From Gardnerella vaginalis 1500E (GTDB lineage: Bacteria > Actinomycetota > Actinomycetes > Actinomycetales > Bifidobacteriaceae), in contig NZ_ADES01000009.1 of the NCBI RefSeq assembly GCF_000263595.1, forward strand, positions 1 to 37,535: 37,535 nucleotides of DNA. The letters are read 5' to 3'. Every line of letters begins with the position of its first letter. Position 1 is the stretch's first letter. The notes below the pieces were generated by a model, which saw only the letters and a list, made by a program, of their open reading frames with translations, searched no databases and was not told the origin of the DNA. Both the position numbers and the translations under genes were made by a program. This document shows positions 1 through 8,229 of the stretch, in pieces.

Positions 1-48
1 GATAGCGCTGAGCCTCGTTTGCGTAAAATGGAGCGCGGAGACTTATAA
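1..48 (+). CDS. 3' end of an unidentified gene
   Basis: An open frame runs from the first base to a TAA at 46-48 and encodes a charged tail ending ERGDL. It is followed 25 bp later by a strong bidirectional hairpin terminator, as expected for a gene converging on HU. Only 15 residues are visible, so no family can be assigned. Confidence 0.45.
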   Translation, partial: DSAEPRLRKMERGDL

Positions 49-73
49 ATAAAAAATAAAATAAGATAAAAAT

Positions 74-107
74 AAGAAGGACGTCCAGCTTTGGAACGTC
101 CTTCTTT
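74..107. terminator. bidirectional intrinsic terminator
   Basis: An 11-bp perfect inverted repeat (AAGAAGGACGT at 74-84 with ACGTCCTTCTT at 96-106) encloses a short loop. T-rich tracts follow on the plus strand, and an AT-rich tract reads as T-rich on the minus strand. It lies between the end of the leftmost gene (plus) and the end of HU (minus), so it can serve both convergent genes. Confidence 0.85.
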
Positions 108-143
108 ATTAATCGCACATTTTGAATGTGCATCCGTCTAATT

Positions 144-425
144 TCAGGCGGCAACAGCCTTCTTCAACAAGGAACCAGCGGAGATACGTACACCATAAGA
201 AGCTGGAATCTTGATGGTTTCGCCGGTACGAGGGTTGCGGCCAGTGCGCTCAGCGCGCTTTACGCGCTCTGCGGAGAACAGACCAGTGAGCTTCAAACCT
301 TCACCAGACTGCAAAGCCTCAACGAACACATCCTGGAATGCGTTGACGGCGGCCTCGGCCTGTGCCTTGGTCAGGTTGGACTTCTGTGCGATCTTAGAAA
401 CGAGATCAGACTTGTTGTATGCCAT
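144..425 (-). CDS. hup: HU-family nucleoid DNA-binding protein
   Basis: This 93-residue protein has the size and fold signature of HU: an alpha-helical N-terminal dimerisation half (AYNKSDLVSKIA, then a second helix to about residue 45) and a beta-arm with the hallmark RNPRTGE around residues 63-69 that inserts into the DNA minor groove. It bends and compacts DNA as a dimer in the nucleoid. In actinobacteria that lack IHF it is also a plausible architectural factor for site-specific recombination, including CRISPR integration (inference). The start is supported by an AAAGGA ribosome site at 432-437, six bases upstream of ATG. The gene appears monocistronic and ends at the shared terminator at 74-107. 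Its leader has unusual alternative hairpins, listed separately. Confidence 0.95.
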   Translation of the reverse strand: MAYNKSDLVSKIAQKSNLTKAQAEAAVNAFQDVFVEALQSGEGLKLTGLFSAERVKRAERTGRNPRTGETIKIPASYGVRISAGSLLKKAVAA

Positions 426-445
426 GCAGCATCCTTTGGGTCAGG

Positions 446-511
446 GGCCTTCTTTGCAAAGGCCACGTTCATTCTCGATACTAATACATTTTCCCTACAA
501 ATGTGGCCTTT
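446..511 (-). promoter_or_regulatory. HU leader with alternative base-pairing arms
   Basis: Reading the minus strand upstream of HU, three arms are seen: AAAGGCCAC (complement of 503-511), GTGGCCTTT (complement of 458-466) and AAGGCC (complement of 446-451). The middle arm can pair with either neighbour but not both. The last arm lies only about 8 bases before the HU ribosome site. The pairing is seen in the sequence; a regulatory role is inference, and it requires the transcript to start upstream of base 511. Confidence 0.35.
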
Positions 512-623
512 TTTAGCATTTTTTTCAATAATTTTATGTATTTTTTTATAAAAAACTCATTCTGAATAGTCTTATTGCGATTTTTTGATAGAAAAATACA
601 CAAAAGTTGAGCAATTAAGCCAT

Positions 624-3059
624 TTATACTAGTTCACGACTGCTAAGCCAATTCATAGCAAAAGCGCCAATAGGAATTCTTAGCCAGTAGAACATAAGCC
701 TATAAAGCAAGGTTGCAGATAATGCAATAGTAGGTGGAACTCCAACAGACGTAAACGCAAAAGTAAGAGAAGCCTCAACCGCGCCTAAGCCGCCAGGAGT
801 TGGTATTGCAGATCCTGCAGTATTTGCAAGAATGAACAAAAGTATTGTTTCCCAAGGGTTCGCATAGTAGCCAAACGCAAGTAAAGCAACCCAATATCCC
901 AATCCAATGCAAGCAACCAATACAATCGCTCCAAAAGATCCTCCAATAAGCTGAAGAGGGTGTGAAACAAGCTCTTTAACCTGTCTGCCATAATCAGACA
1001 GTATTGGAAGATAATGCTTGCGAATAATTTTACGAGCCTTAGGAATGGCCATTAAAGTGCATATTAACAAGGTTATTATGCCAATAACTGTAATAAGCAT
1101 GTGTGTTGGAATCATTCCAGAAAGCACATTCTTTCCAGTAAAAATACCAATAACAAGAAGAACAATAGTTGTTATTAAAGCTTGAATAAGCCATACTGCG
1201 CTAGTTATAGCAGTAGCTTGAGTTGAATTGTAGCCATTCTTTTTCAATAATTGCATATTGACAAAAGCAGGGCCAACGCCTGCAGGCATAGAAACTGCTG
1301 TAAAACCTGATGCTGCTTGAGAAGCAAACAAAACCGTAGAAGACGGTTTTTGATCATCCATAAACGATCCTAAAGTAATTGCAGAGCCAACCCAGGCAAG
1401 CATACTGAAAATAAAGCAAAGCAAAACCATTAGATTATTAGCATGCTTCAACGCTGCAAACACTTCTTGAGGATGCCATTGTGTTGCAATAACAGCAATA
1501 GCAATAATTGCTAGAACAAGGCTCACAAAGAATCGAATATTAAAACGTGCTAATCGCACTGTATCGTAGTCTTCCTCATCAGTATGCAGTGCGACTGTTT
1601 GGCTTAGCTTATTGCAAAGATGTTCAAAAACTTTCTTATTCCAAGAAGGAAGAGAACGTGTAGAAGCAGGAATAGCAGCTTTTTGCATAAACGGAAGTAT
1701 TTCTGCAAGCTTGTCTGCACCCCAAGCGTTAAGAGCGGCTTTGATTGAAGTTTCAATATCTGTGCATGCAGCAATAAGAGTTAATAATTGAACTTTATCT
1801 AAAGCAATATTTGTTGAATCGCTGGCAACATCACCGTTTTGCCATCCTGCAATAACAGGAGTTCCATCCTCTAAACGTGCAATAGTTTCTGGAGTAATTC
1901 TTCTATGCGTAATTCCTCGCATATTTGCAGCGTCAACGTATCGCATAAGTTTTGCCGCATCTTCAACAGTTAGAGTGTTCAAATTACAAGGAAGTAAAGT
2001 ATTTGCTGCGTGAAAAACCATGATTGATGATTTATCGCTGTCAGATACTCCGTAAACATTAGCAGTTGGCAAATGAAGATTTCTCAATACAAGAAGCATT
2101 GAAAGATGATGGTGAACGGAATGTCTTGCTGAACGGTCGCGTCGAGTTGGAATATCAATTAAACGCACCCACTGCCACAGCTGATTCAAATATCCAGGTA
2201 AATGCACTTGATTGTCTAAAACTGAAATAACATAGTGCATTCCGTGAATGTCAGTTGCGTCATAAAGTCTTGAATTTTCGATTAAATCGTCATCCAAGCT
2301 TGAGCGTAAAACTCCAGTATGGTCGGCCTGCTGAGTTCTGCGAGTAAGCTGAGTGAGATTATCTATGCCAATATTTTTAAGCGCAATAACGATGTCATCG
2401 CCCCAAGCGCCTTTACTGCTTGTGCCTTTAGCAAATCTTATTAATGTTCCAATAGCTCTTCCTACGCAGCAAGAAATAAGTGCTGCAGGGTAGGAGTCCC
2501 ATGAAGAAAATAGCAGTATTGCAGAAACAATAAACAGAGCATTCCAGCCCCACATTACATGCTTATATTCTTTACGCGGGCCACTTACTGTAAGAAACGC
2601 AACCAGAACAGCGTACATGTCTGGCAATAATTCTGTTACTGAATTTGTGGGTTGAGAATGCAATGCAGAAAGCAGGGGCAAATTGTGTGTAGAAGCAATA
2701 GCGTCAGAGAGCAGCCATATTGAGCCGTAGCTTACAAACAGCGTAATAACAGAAATAGCAGTATCAATCCAACGCTTTTGTGCAGCCATAAAAGCAATTA
2801 CTTCTGCAACAACAATAAGCGTTAAACCTTGCTGTATTAAAGCGCATGGAATTCCAGTAACAGTAAGACCAATAATTTTACTAGCGCTACGGGCATCAAT
2901 TTCCACGCCGACTGTTGTTGCAGAAAGCCACATTGTTGACAAAACTGTAAGCACGGCAACAGCAATAGCTGAAAGTGCGTACAGCAAATCAGCCCAATTT
3001 CTTACTAAACTTGGCTGAGTGTCTTCAATAACAAGATTTGGATTTATGCGAGATTGCAT
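624..3059 (-). CDS. membrane protein: pseudokinase-like domain plus LPG_synthase_TM/flippase-like domain
   Basis: This is an 811-residue membrane protein. About six hydrophobic helices lie between residues 24 and 206. A soluble region (about 225-460) follows, and the C-terminal half (507-805) is packed with transmembrane helices and resembles the lysylphosphatidylglycerol synthase/UPF0104 flippase-like family, including the glycine/proline-rich PTPGGLGAVEA segment typical of it. The soluble part carries HRRITPETI at 385-393, which lines up with the protein-kinase catalytic loop HRDLKPENI, and AGW at 404-406 where DFG is expected. Catalytic Asp, Lys, Asn and the DFG Asp are therefore all replaced, which suggests a pseudokinase. 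Its start is 16 bp after the purB stop, so it probably shares the purB transcript. The likely role is moving a lipid or glycolipid precursor across the membrane; the substrate is unknown. Confidence 0.7.
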   Translation of the reverse strand: MQSRINPNLVIEDTQPSLVRNWADLLYALSAIAVAVLTVLSTMWLSATTVGVEIDARSASKIIGLTVTGIPCALIQQGLTLIVVAEVIAFMAAQKRWIDTAISVITLFVSYGSIWLLSDAIASTHNLPLLSALHSQPTNSVTELLPDMYAVLVAFLTVSGPRKEYKHVMWGWNALFIVSAILLFSSWDSYPAALISCCVGRAIGTLIRFAKGTSSKGAWGDDIVIALKNIGIDNLTQLTRRTQQADHTGVLRSSLDDDLIENSRLYDATDIHGMHYVISVLDNQVHLPGYLNQLWQWVRLIDIPTRRDRSARHSVHHHLSMLLVLRNLHLPTANVYGVSDSDKSSIMVFHAANTLLPCNLNTLTVEDAAKLMRYVDAANMRGITHRRITPETIARLEDGTPVIAGWQNGDVASDSTNIALDKVQLLTLIAACTDIETSIKAALNAWGADKLAEILPFMQKAAIPASTRSLPSWNKKVFEHLCNKLSQTVALHTDEEDYDTVRLARFNIRFFVSLVLAIIAIAVIATQWHPQEVFAALKHANNLMVLLCFIFSMLAWVGSAITLGSFMDDQKPSSTVLFASQAASGFTAVSMPAGVGPAFVNMQLLKKNGYNSTQATAITSAVWLIQALITTIVLLVIGIFTGKNVLSGMIPTHMLITVIGIITLLICTLMAIPKARKIIRKHYLPILSDYGRQVKELVSHPLQLIGGSFGAIVLVACIGLGYWVALLAFGYYANPWETILLFILANTAGSAIPTPGGLGAVEASLTFAFTSVGVPPTIALSATLLYRLMFYWLRIPIGAFAMNWLSSRELV

Positions 3060-3075
3060 TGTTCTTACCGTCTAC

Positions 3076-4518
3076 TTATTGAATAAAATCCACCAATCGT
3101 GAAGCAAAACCAGTGTAAGAATCTGGAGTTAAGGACTTTAATCTGCAAGCTGTATCCTCGTCAAACTCGCGAGAAGAAATAAAATCTTCAACATCCTTTT
3201 GAGAAATATGATGTCCTCGCATAAGCTCTTTAACTTGCTCATAAGGACGTTCCATTCCAGGAACTCCCGCAATTTCTTCAGCACGCATAGCGGTTTGAAT
3301 TGGCTCGCCAAGAACTTCCCAATTAGCATCCAATTCTTTAAGAATAAAATCAGAATTAGGGTGAATAGAATTAAGTCCGCCCAAAAGATTGTTAAGAGCT
3401 AAAAGAGCGTAGCCAAAAGCAGAACCGATATTTCTCTGAGTTGTAGAATCTGTAAGATCTCTCTGCCAACGGCTTTCTGTAAGAGTTGCGCAAAGAGTAT
3501 CAAACAGAGAGCAAGAAATCTCAAGATTAGCTTCAGCGTTCTCAAAGCGAATAGGATTCACCTTATGAGGCATAGTAGAAGATCCAGTAGCACCTTTTAC
3601 AGGAACTTGAACAAAAATGCCTCGAGAAATATACATCCAAACATCAACAGCAAGATTGTGCAAAATATGGTTAGTGTGGCTTACTGTGCTATAAAGTTCA
3701 GCCTGCCAGTCGTGACTTTCAATTTGTGTTGTTAATGGATTCCATTGAAGAGACATGCGATTTTCAACAAACTCTTTAGAAACGCCAATCCAATCAACGT
3801 TAGGGAATGCTGCTAAATGAGCACCAAAAGTACCAGTAGCACCATTGATCTTGCCCAAATATTCCTGATTGTCGAGATGTTTAATCTGACGCTTCAAACG
3901 GTATGCAAAAACAGCCAATTCTTTACCCAAAGTTGTTGGAGTAGCAGGCTGACCATGCGTCAAAGAAAGCATTGGCAAGTTGCGATACTTTTGAGCATTG
4001 CTCACTAAATATTCAACAATTGCTTCCAAATTCGGCCTGTAAACATTCAAAACCGCATTTTTTACGCAACGAGCAATAGAAAGATTGTTAATATCTTCAC
4101 TTGTGCAAGAAAAATGAACCAAAGTTTTAAGATTAGACAGCTGAGTTTCGTGACCTAACTTCTTTTCAGCCTCATCTAAAGCGTCATCAATGTAGTATTC
4201 AACAGCTTTAACATCGTGATGCGTAACAGCCTCATGAGCAGCATGACGCGCAATTCCTGCGGCGTCGAAATCTTCAGGAATACTGCGCAAATACTCACAT
4301 TCTTCATCCGTTAAAGGATTTACACCATTGACAATAGGCTGCCAATTATTCCCCTCATATCCGTTTGCAAGAAGAATCATCCACTCAACTTCAACACGCA
4401 TGCGCTCGCGGTTTAATGCAGGTTCACTCAAGTATTCAACAAGTGCTGAAGTTTGATTATGGTAACGACCGTCTAAAGGAGTTAGAGCTATTGCAGGAGA
4501 AATATCAGTAAGCTTCAT
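3076..4518 (-). CDS. purB: adenylosuccinate lyase
   Basis: This enzyme cleaves adenylosuccinate to AMP and SAICAR to AICAR, both releasing fumarate, in de novo purine synthesis in the cytoplasm. The 480-residue chain matches the longer E. coli-type family. The fumarate-lyase signature SSTMPHKVNP is at 313-322, and its flexible loop holds the catalytic Ser. The catalytic-histidine region THGQPATPTT starts at 187 (His188), TSED is at 139-142 and VTHHDVKA is near 98-105. The opening LDGRY is typical of the family. The start Met is followed directly by KLTDISPAIALTPLDGRY, and no strong Shine-Dalgarno is visible. It sits just downstream of the hydrolase gene (53-bp gap) and 16 bp before the flippase-like gene. 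Confidence 0.96.
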   Translation of the reverse strand: MKLTDISPAIALTPLDGRYHNQTSALVEYLSEPALNRERMRVEVEWMILLANGYEGNNWQPIVNGVNPLTDEECEYLRSIPEDFDAAGIARHAAHEAVTHHDVKAVEYYIDDALDEAEKKLGHETQLSNLKTLVHFSCTSEDINNLSIARCVKNAVLNVYRPNLEAIVEYLVSNAQKYRNLPMLSLTHGQPATPTTLGKELAVFAYRLKRQIKHLDNQEYLGKINGATGTFGAHLAAFPNVDWIGVSKEFVENRMSLQWNPLTTQIESHDWQAELYSTVSHTNHILHNLAVDVWMYISRGIFVQVPVKGATGSSTMPHKVNPIRFENAEANLEISCSLFDTLCATLTESRWQRDLTDSTTQRNIGSAFGYALLALNNLLGGLNSIHPNSDFILKELDANWEVLGEPIQTAMRAEEIAGVPGMERPYEQVKELMRGHHISQKDVEDFISSREFDEDTACRLKSLTPDSYTGFASRLVDFIQ

Positions 4519-4571
4519 ACTTGCAAGGTTACATCATGCTGTGAATTAGGCAGTTAGATAAATTATCTTAA

Positions 4572-6224
4572 CTAATGCATTATGCCTTGCCATAGGGTAG
4601 TGCTTTCTAACTTTCCGTTGATAATACTGTTAAAATGCTGATTATGCATAATCACATTTTTAGAGCCTAATTGCAGAGCATCATCGTAGGCAGCTTTATG
4701 ATAATGCGTGTCATGAGTTAAAGTTCCTTCTTCAGGTACATCGTTTACAAATATTCCGTCTTTACTAAATTCTTGATTAGAATATTTCCTTCCAGAAAAA
4801 CGCGTTACTCCAGGAGGCAAAGGCTTTTGCGTTTCTTTAACATGTGTTGCTTTGCCATGAATGGTAATCCAATTACTGCGGCGAGGATTTTCCTTACCGT
4901 CGAGAGATGGAACAAGCTCATCTTCCATTTCAATACTCGTAACCCAAGTGCGTTTTGCAATAGGATGATTTGCAATAGGAGAGCCCGCGGTTACTACATG
5001 CTGTATGTTGTACTGTTTTGAATAATCGCTTGCAATACTTGCAGCAACAATACCGCCTTGCGAATGACCAACTAACACAACAGGATCTTTAGGCTTAATC
5101 CCAGATTTTTTCATTGCTTCAACAACCATTCTTGTACTATCTGCTTGCTTTCTAGCTAAAGGAGTATGACTCATTACCTCAGCATTCTGCTCCCATCCAA
5201 ACGGTGAATGAGCCTTACCGTCTGTTCCAGGTATTACAACTAGCCATGATGTTTTTCCGTCGGCTTTTTTGAAGCGTGAAATAGCAATAGTTGCGGCATC
5301 TGGATTAACAAGTGGAGGGCGAACTCCCAAATTTCCGCTGCCAAGCTCAGCTAAATTATCGAGAGTTTCGCTCAAATTTCTTCCAGGTTTAGGAAGAACA
5401 AAAGCTGGTTTTCTCCATGGTTCGTTAATTTTAGTAACAGTTAGATTATTACCTTGCTTTTTGTTATTTAACTGTGCTGTAAAAAGGCTTAGCGCTCCAG
5501 AAACAAACGGAACTGAAGAAACTGTTTTGCTTGAATTATCAATATGCTTATTTGCGTACTTTAAGAAATTAAACGACTTATTTCGATACGTTTTTGTCAT
5601 TCGATTATTTCTTTTACTTTGCGCTGCTCCTAAAATAAACAGTGGTATTCCTGTAATTGGGTTCATTAGTAGATTTTGAGAAAGTCCTCGAATAGTTCCT
5701 TGCTGAATTTTTCGAGTTTTGTGAGCCCATTTTCCAACATTTTTAAGACCTGTGTGGTTATTAGCATCGTTAGAAGCTGAAGAGAGTGCTGAAATAAAAA
5801 ATGGCAAGGATGTTATAGGAAAAATTGTTGTAAGAAGCGCAATGCCATTATCAAATTGCTCTTTTGTTTTCTGCTCAGCATCCTCGTAAATTCCGCTTGC
5901 TCTAACAATAAGAGCTGCCAATTGCTCTAAATTTTGAGACATATTTTGACATTTAGACGCGTAAGCATTGCACATACTGGGAGTTAGAAAACTTTGAGAA
6001 GCGTTCATAGCAAAAGGCGAGGAAGGATTGTAAGAAGCTGATAAATTATTAAAAGCTGAAGTTTGATTAGAAATAACCATTGCAGCATGCTGCCAAGAAG
6101 CACTTAACATTGACATTTCATGCGCAAGATTGCTTAGTTTTCTAGATACACTGCAGTATGCTTCGCTTTGCGCAGCTGTAAGAGATATTCCGCCCGAAAC
6201 AGAAGATTGAACTTTCCAAGGCAT
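4572..6224 (-). CDS. putative type VII-secreted alpha/beta hydrolase (lipase-like)
   Basis: The 550-residue product has an N-terminal helical region (about 1-130) resembling ESX/type VII substrates and ending in YEDAE (Tyr113 to Glu117), which fits the YxxxD/E export signal. Two hydrophobic stretches follow (about 130-150 and 185-200). The C-terminal hydrolase domain has the nucleophile elbow GHSQG with Ser388 and a later His-rich segment (LTHDTHYH) that could supply the catalytic His. The start at 6224 is decided by an AGGAGG site that overlaps the last codons of the upstream 62-residue gene. A 16-codon upstream extension in the same frame runs through that site and is rejected. Translation is coupled to the small WXG-like gene, pointing to a co-exported pair. 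Substrate and true secretion are inferred. Confidence 0.7.
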   Translation of the reverse strand: MPWKVQSSVSGGISLTAAQSEAYCSVSRKLSNLAHEMSMLSASWQHAAMVISNQTSAFNNLSASYNPSSPFAMNASQSFLTPSMCNAYASKCQNMSQNLEQLAALIVRASGIYEDAEQKTKEQFDNGIALLTTIFPITSLPFFISALSSASNDANNHTGLKNVGKWAHKTRKIQQGTIRGLSQNLLMNPITGIPLFILGAAQSKRNNRMTKTYRNKSFNFLKYANKHIDNSSKTVSSVPFVSGALSLFTAQLNNKKQGNNLTVTKINEPWRKPAFVLPKPGRNLSETLDNLAELGSGNLGVRPPLVNPDAATIAISRFKKADGKTSWLVVIPGTDGKAHSPFGWEQNAEVMSHTPLARKQADSTRMVVEAMKKSGIKPKDPVVLVGHSQGGIVAASIASDYSKQYNIQHVVTAGSPIANHPIAKRTWVTSIEMEDELVPSLDGKENPRRSNWITIHGKATHVKETQKPLPPGVTRFSGRKYSNQEFSKDGIFVNDVPEEGTLTHDTHYHKAAYDDALQLGSKNVIMHNQHFNSIINGKLESTTLWQGIMH

Positions 6225-6225
6225 A

Positions 6226-6414
6226 TTACATTCCTCCTCTAATTTCGTAGAGTGAATATGCTTGGGTAGCAATATTGCTCATGCTATGGCGAAAATACTG
6301 GGCAGCAATACCTTGCCATTCGTTTAATTCGCTCGCTGAGGCTGCAGCAAGAATGTTTCTTGCGCACTGTTCGGTGCGCTGAATAAGCCATTTCCATTCG
6401 TAATATGTGTGCAT
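6226..6414 (-). CDS. small WXG-like protein, probable partner of the hydrolase
   Basis: This 62-residue helical protein carries WQG at residues 33-35 followed by AAQYFR, the turn typical of WXG100 proteins. Near its end YSLYE (53-57) fits YxxxD/E. It is shorter than the usual 95-100 residues, so both outer helices would be cut short. Its final ATG and TAA overlap the ribosome site of the hydrolase gene, with one base between this stop and that ATG, so the two are translationally coupled. ESX substrates are often exported as helical heterodimers with such neighbours. No clear Shine-Dalgarno lies before its own ATG, and an in-frame stop 12 bases upstream limits any extension. Confidence 0.6.
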   Translation of the reverse strand: MHTYYEWKWLIQRTEQCARNILAAASASELNEWQGIAAQYFRHSMSNIATQAYSLYEIRGGM

Positions 6415-6487
6415 AGTTAAGTATTAAACACACTTGCTAAATTAAAGTCACCAAAAAGTAGGCATTGTGGATAAAAGCTATAAGCAA

Positions 6488-7078
6488 TTACCAAGGCTTA
6501 TTTGCACCGTCTGAACTCGTTGTGCGCTTAGTTGTTTTTTCTTTTCCGTTTTGATTATCCTGATCTTCTTGATCTTGTTGATCTTTAGGATTTACTTTAT
6601 TATTCTGCTTAAGCAAGTCTTCCACTTTATTCTTTTGCGTATTATTAAGTTTAGGCTTGCTTGATTCAGTCTGATTCTTATTTTCTTCGCTCTTACTAGA
6701 GTTTTTTAGTTGATTACTTTTAGACGTATGAGATTTAGTATTATTTTTACCGTTCTTTTGCTTAAGGCTCTCAGTAAACTTTCGTGAAATTTCAGAATTG
6801 TGCTCAATATTTTCGCTAAGTTTTGGTAATAAAAGTATTTGCTGAGATTTAGCGTCACTAAATTGTGCGTCAGTCTGCTGCTGTTGTGTAACCAATATAT
6901 CTTTGTCACTGTAAATATTTTTAGCAGATTTCATATTTGCAATAAGACTGTTTGTTGCAGCATTATACGCATATTGCGCACGCCAATTAGTAATCACATA
7001 GTATGCTGCGAATAACGCAATAATAAGAAATATAATAGAAATAACGCGAATAATATTTCGTTTAGATATGCGCATCAT
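6488..7078 (-). CDS. small membrane protein with long disordered tail (VWA operon)
   Basis: This is a protein of about 196 residues with one membrane helix near residues 10-30 (ISIIFLIIALFAAYYVI). After it comes a Lys/Ser/Asn/Gln-rich, apparently disordered region ending SSDGANKPW. It resembles small proteins that close the MoxR/VWA operon in bifidobacteria (DUF6466-like, from memory). The start is at the ATG whose first bases form an ATGA overlap with the upstream VWA stop, with AAGGA seven bases before it. A longer frame reaching 7156 lies inside the VWA gene and is less likely. It is the last gene of the six-gene operon; its function is unknown. Confidence 0.7.
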   Translation of the reverse strand: MMRISKRNIIRVISIIFLIIALFAAYYVITNWRAQYAYNAATNSLIANMKSAKNIYSDKDILVTQQQQTDAQFSDAKSQQILLLPKLSENIEHNSEISRKFTESLKQKNGKNNTKSHTSKSNQLKNSSKSEENKNQTESSKPKLNNTQKNKVEDLLKQNNKVNPKDQQDQEDQDNQNGKEKTTKRTTSSDGANKPW

Positions 7079-8229
7079 ACTAATTTCCTTGATGTAATAA
7101 ACCAAACAACTAATTCCCATATAAGCAAAACAGTAGCAATTGCGGCAAATGGCCAAATAATTGGTTCTGGGCGCAAGCGCGGTTTCGCTGTTTCATTCAT
7201 ACGCCACTGATGAGAAAGTATTGGTTTTGCTTCACTTCCTAAAGAGTGATTTAAAGAAGAATGAATATACTTTCCGCTAAGCTCATCCGCAATATTTCGC
7301 AAGTTTTTCTCATCAAGCTTTGAAATGCCAGGTTTTCCAGTAGATGGATCTTTAACCCATTGTATTGAAGAACTTAAATTGGAATCTCCTTCTGATTTTC
7401 CTTGCGCATCTTGCTCAGAAGCGTAATCGTCAATACTTAATTTCGTACTTTTAAGCGGTATTTTTGCACCTTTAGACGAGCCTATGCCAATAACAAAAGC
7501 GTGAGTAATATAAGCTCGTAAAGATGAGAATGTTCTACGCTTTCGTTGAGTTGTTTCTTCGCCATCACTAAGAACATACAGCACTGTTGTGTCATCTGGA
7601 TGAGCGTCATGAATAGCTTTTGCGGTGAGCAAAGTCTGATCTATTGGAGCGTCCAGGCTTGTTCCTGTAGCAATACTTGTAGGCTCTGTAAGTAAGGTGG
7701 TTATCCAATTATCAACCGCTTTTGCATCAGGAGTTAAAGGCACATCAACAGACGTGGATGCTCCAAAAGAAATAGCTGCAAAACTCGCATTTGCATAAGA
7801 CTTAGTTATTTGCTTAACAATAGCGCGAGCTGCATCAATGCGCTCAATATTGGCCTTATTATCGTAATTTGCATCTTTGGCTCGCATTGATCCTGTAATA
7901 TCAACTGCAATAATTACGTTAGTTGCATTTACAGCACGTTGCATAGTTGCGCGCATAATACTAGGGGATAGTATGCAGATTACGAGCATTGCGCAAATAG
8001 CTATTCTTCGCAATCTCATTGCTAAAGTTTCGTTTGTTAGTGCCAATTTTCTTCTTAAAGGCACGATTTCAAAAAACATTGCAACAAGAACAATAAGTAC
8101 GGCTATAATCGCAACAATCCAACCATAGGATGGAGCGAGAACCAGTTGACCTGCTTTAGCAGTGTCATCTGCCACGATTTTGCCATATGAGAAATTGAGA
8201 GCCGCGGCTGAAAATAGTGTTGATATCAT
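7075..8229 (-). CDS. VWA-domain membrane protein (BatA-like)
   Basis: The 384-residue protein has membrane helices near 35-55 and 78-92, then an extracytoplasmic von Willebrand A domain with the MIDAS motif DITGS (Asp110 to Ser114) and a later LSDGEE segment, and a C-terminal helix (about 355-378). Such proteins bind a metal ion and act with MoxR ATPases, probably in assembly or regulation of envelope complexes. It overlaps the previous gene by ATGA (8226-8229) and the next by ATGA (7075-7078), so the operon is translationally coupled. Whether the MIDAS site binds metal is inferred from the intact DxTGS. Confidence 0.85.
   Translation of the reverse strand: MISTLFSAAALNFSYGKIVADDTAKAGQLVLAPSYGWIVAIIAVLIVLVAMFFEIVPLRRKLALTNETLAMRLRRIAICAMLVICILSPSIMRATMQRAVNATNVIIAVDITGSMRAKDANYDNKANIERIDAARAIVKQITKSYANASFAAISFGASTSVDVPLTPDAKAVDNWITTLLTEPTSIATGTSLDAPIDQTLLTAKAIHDAHPDDTTVLYVLSDGEETTQRKRRTFSSLRAYITHAFVIGIGSSKGAKIPLKSTKLSIDDYASEQDAQGKSEGDSNLSSSIQWVKDPSTGKPGISKLDEKNLRNIADELSGKYIHSSLNHSLGSEAKPILSHQWRMNETAKPRLRPEPIIWPFAAIATVLLIWELVVWFITSRKLV

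Noticed and set aside
4556..4568. AGATAA/TTATCT inverted repeat between the hydrolase and purB
   Set aside because: Six AT-rich pairs with a one-base centre; too weak as terminator and not clearly an operator.
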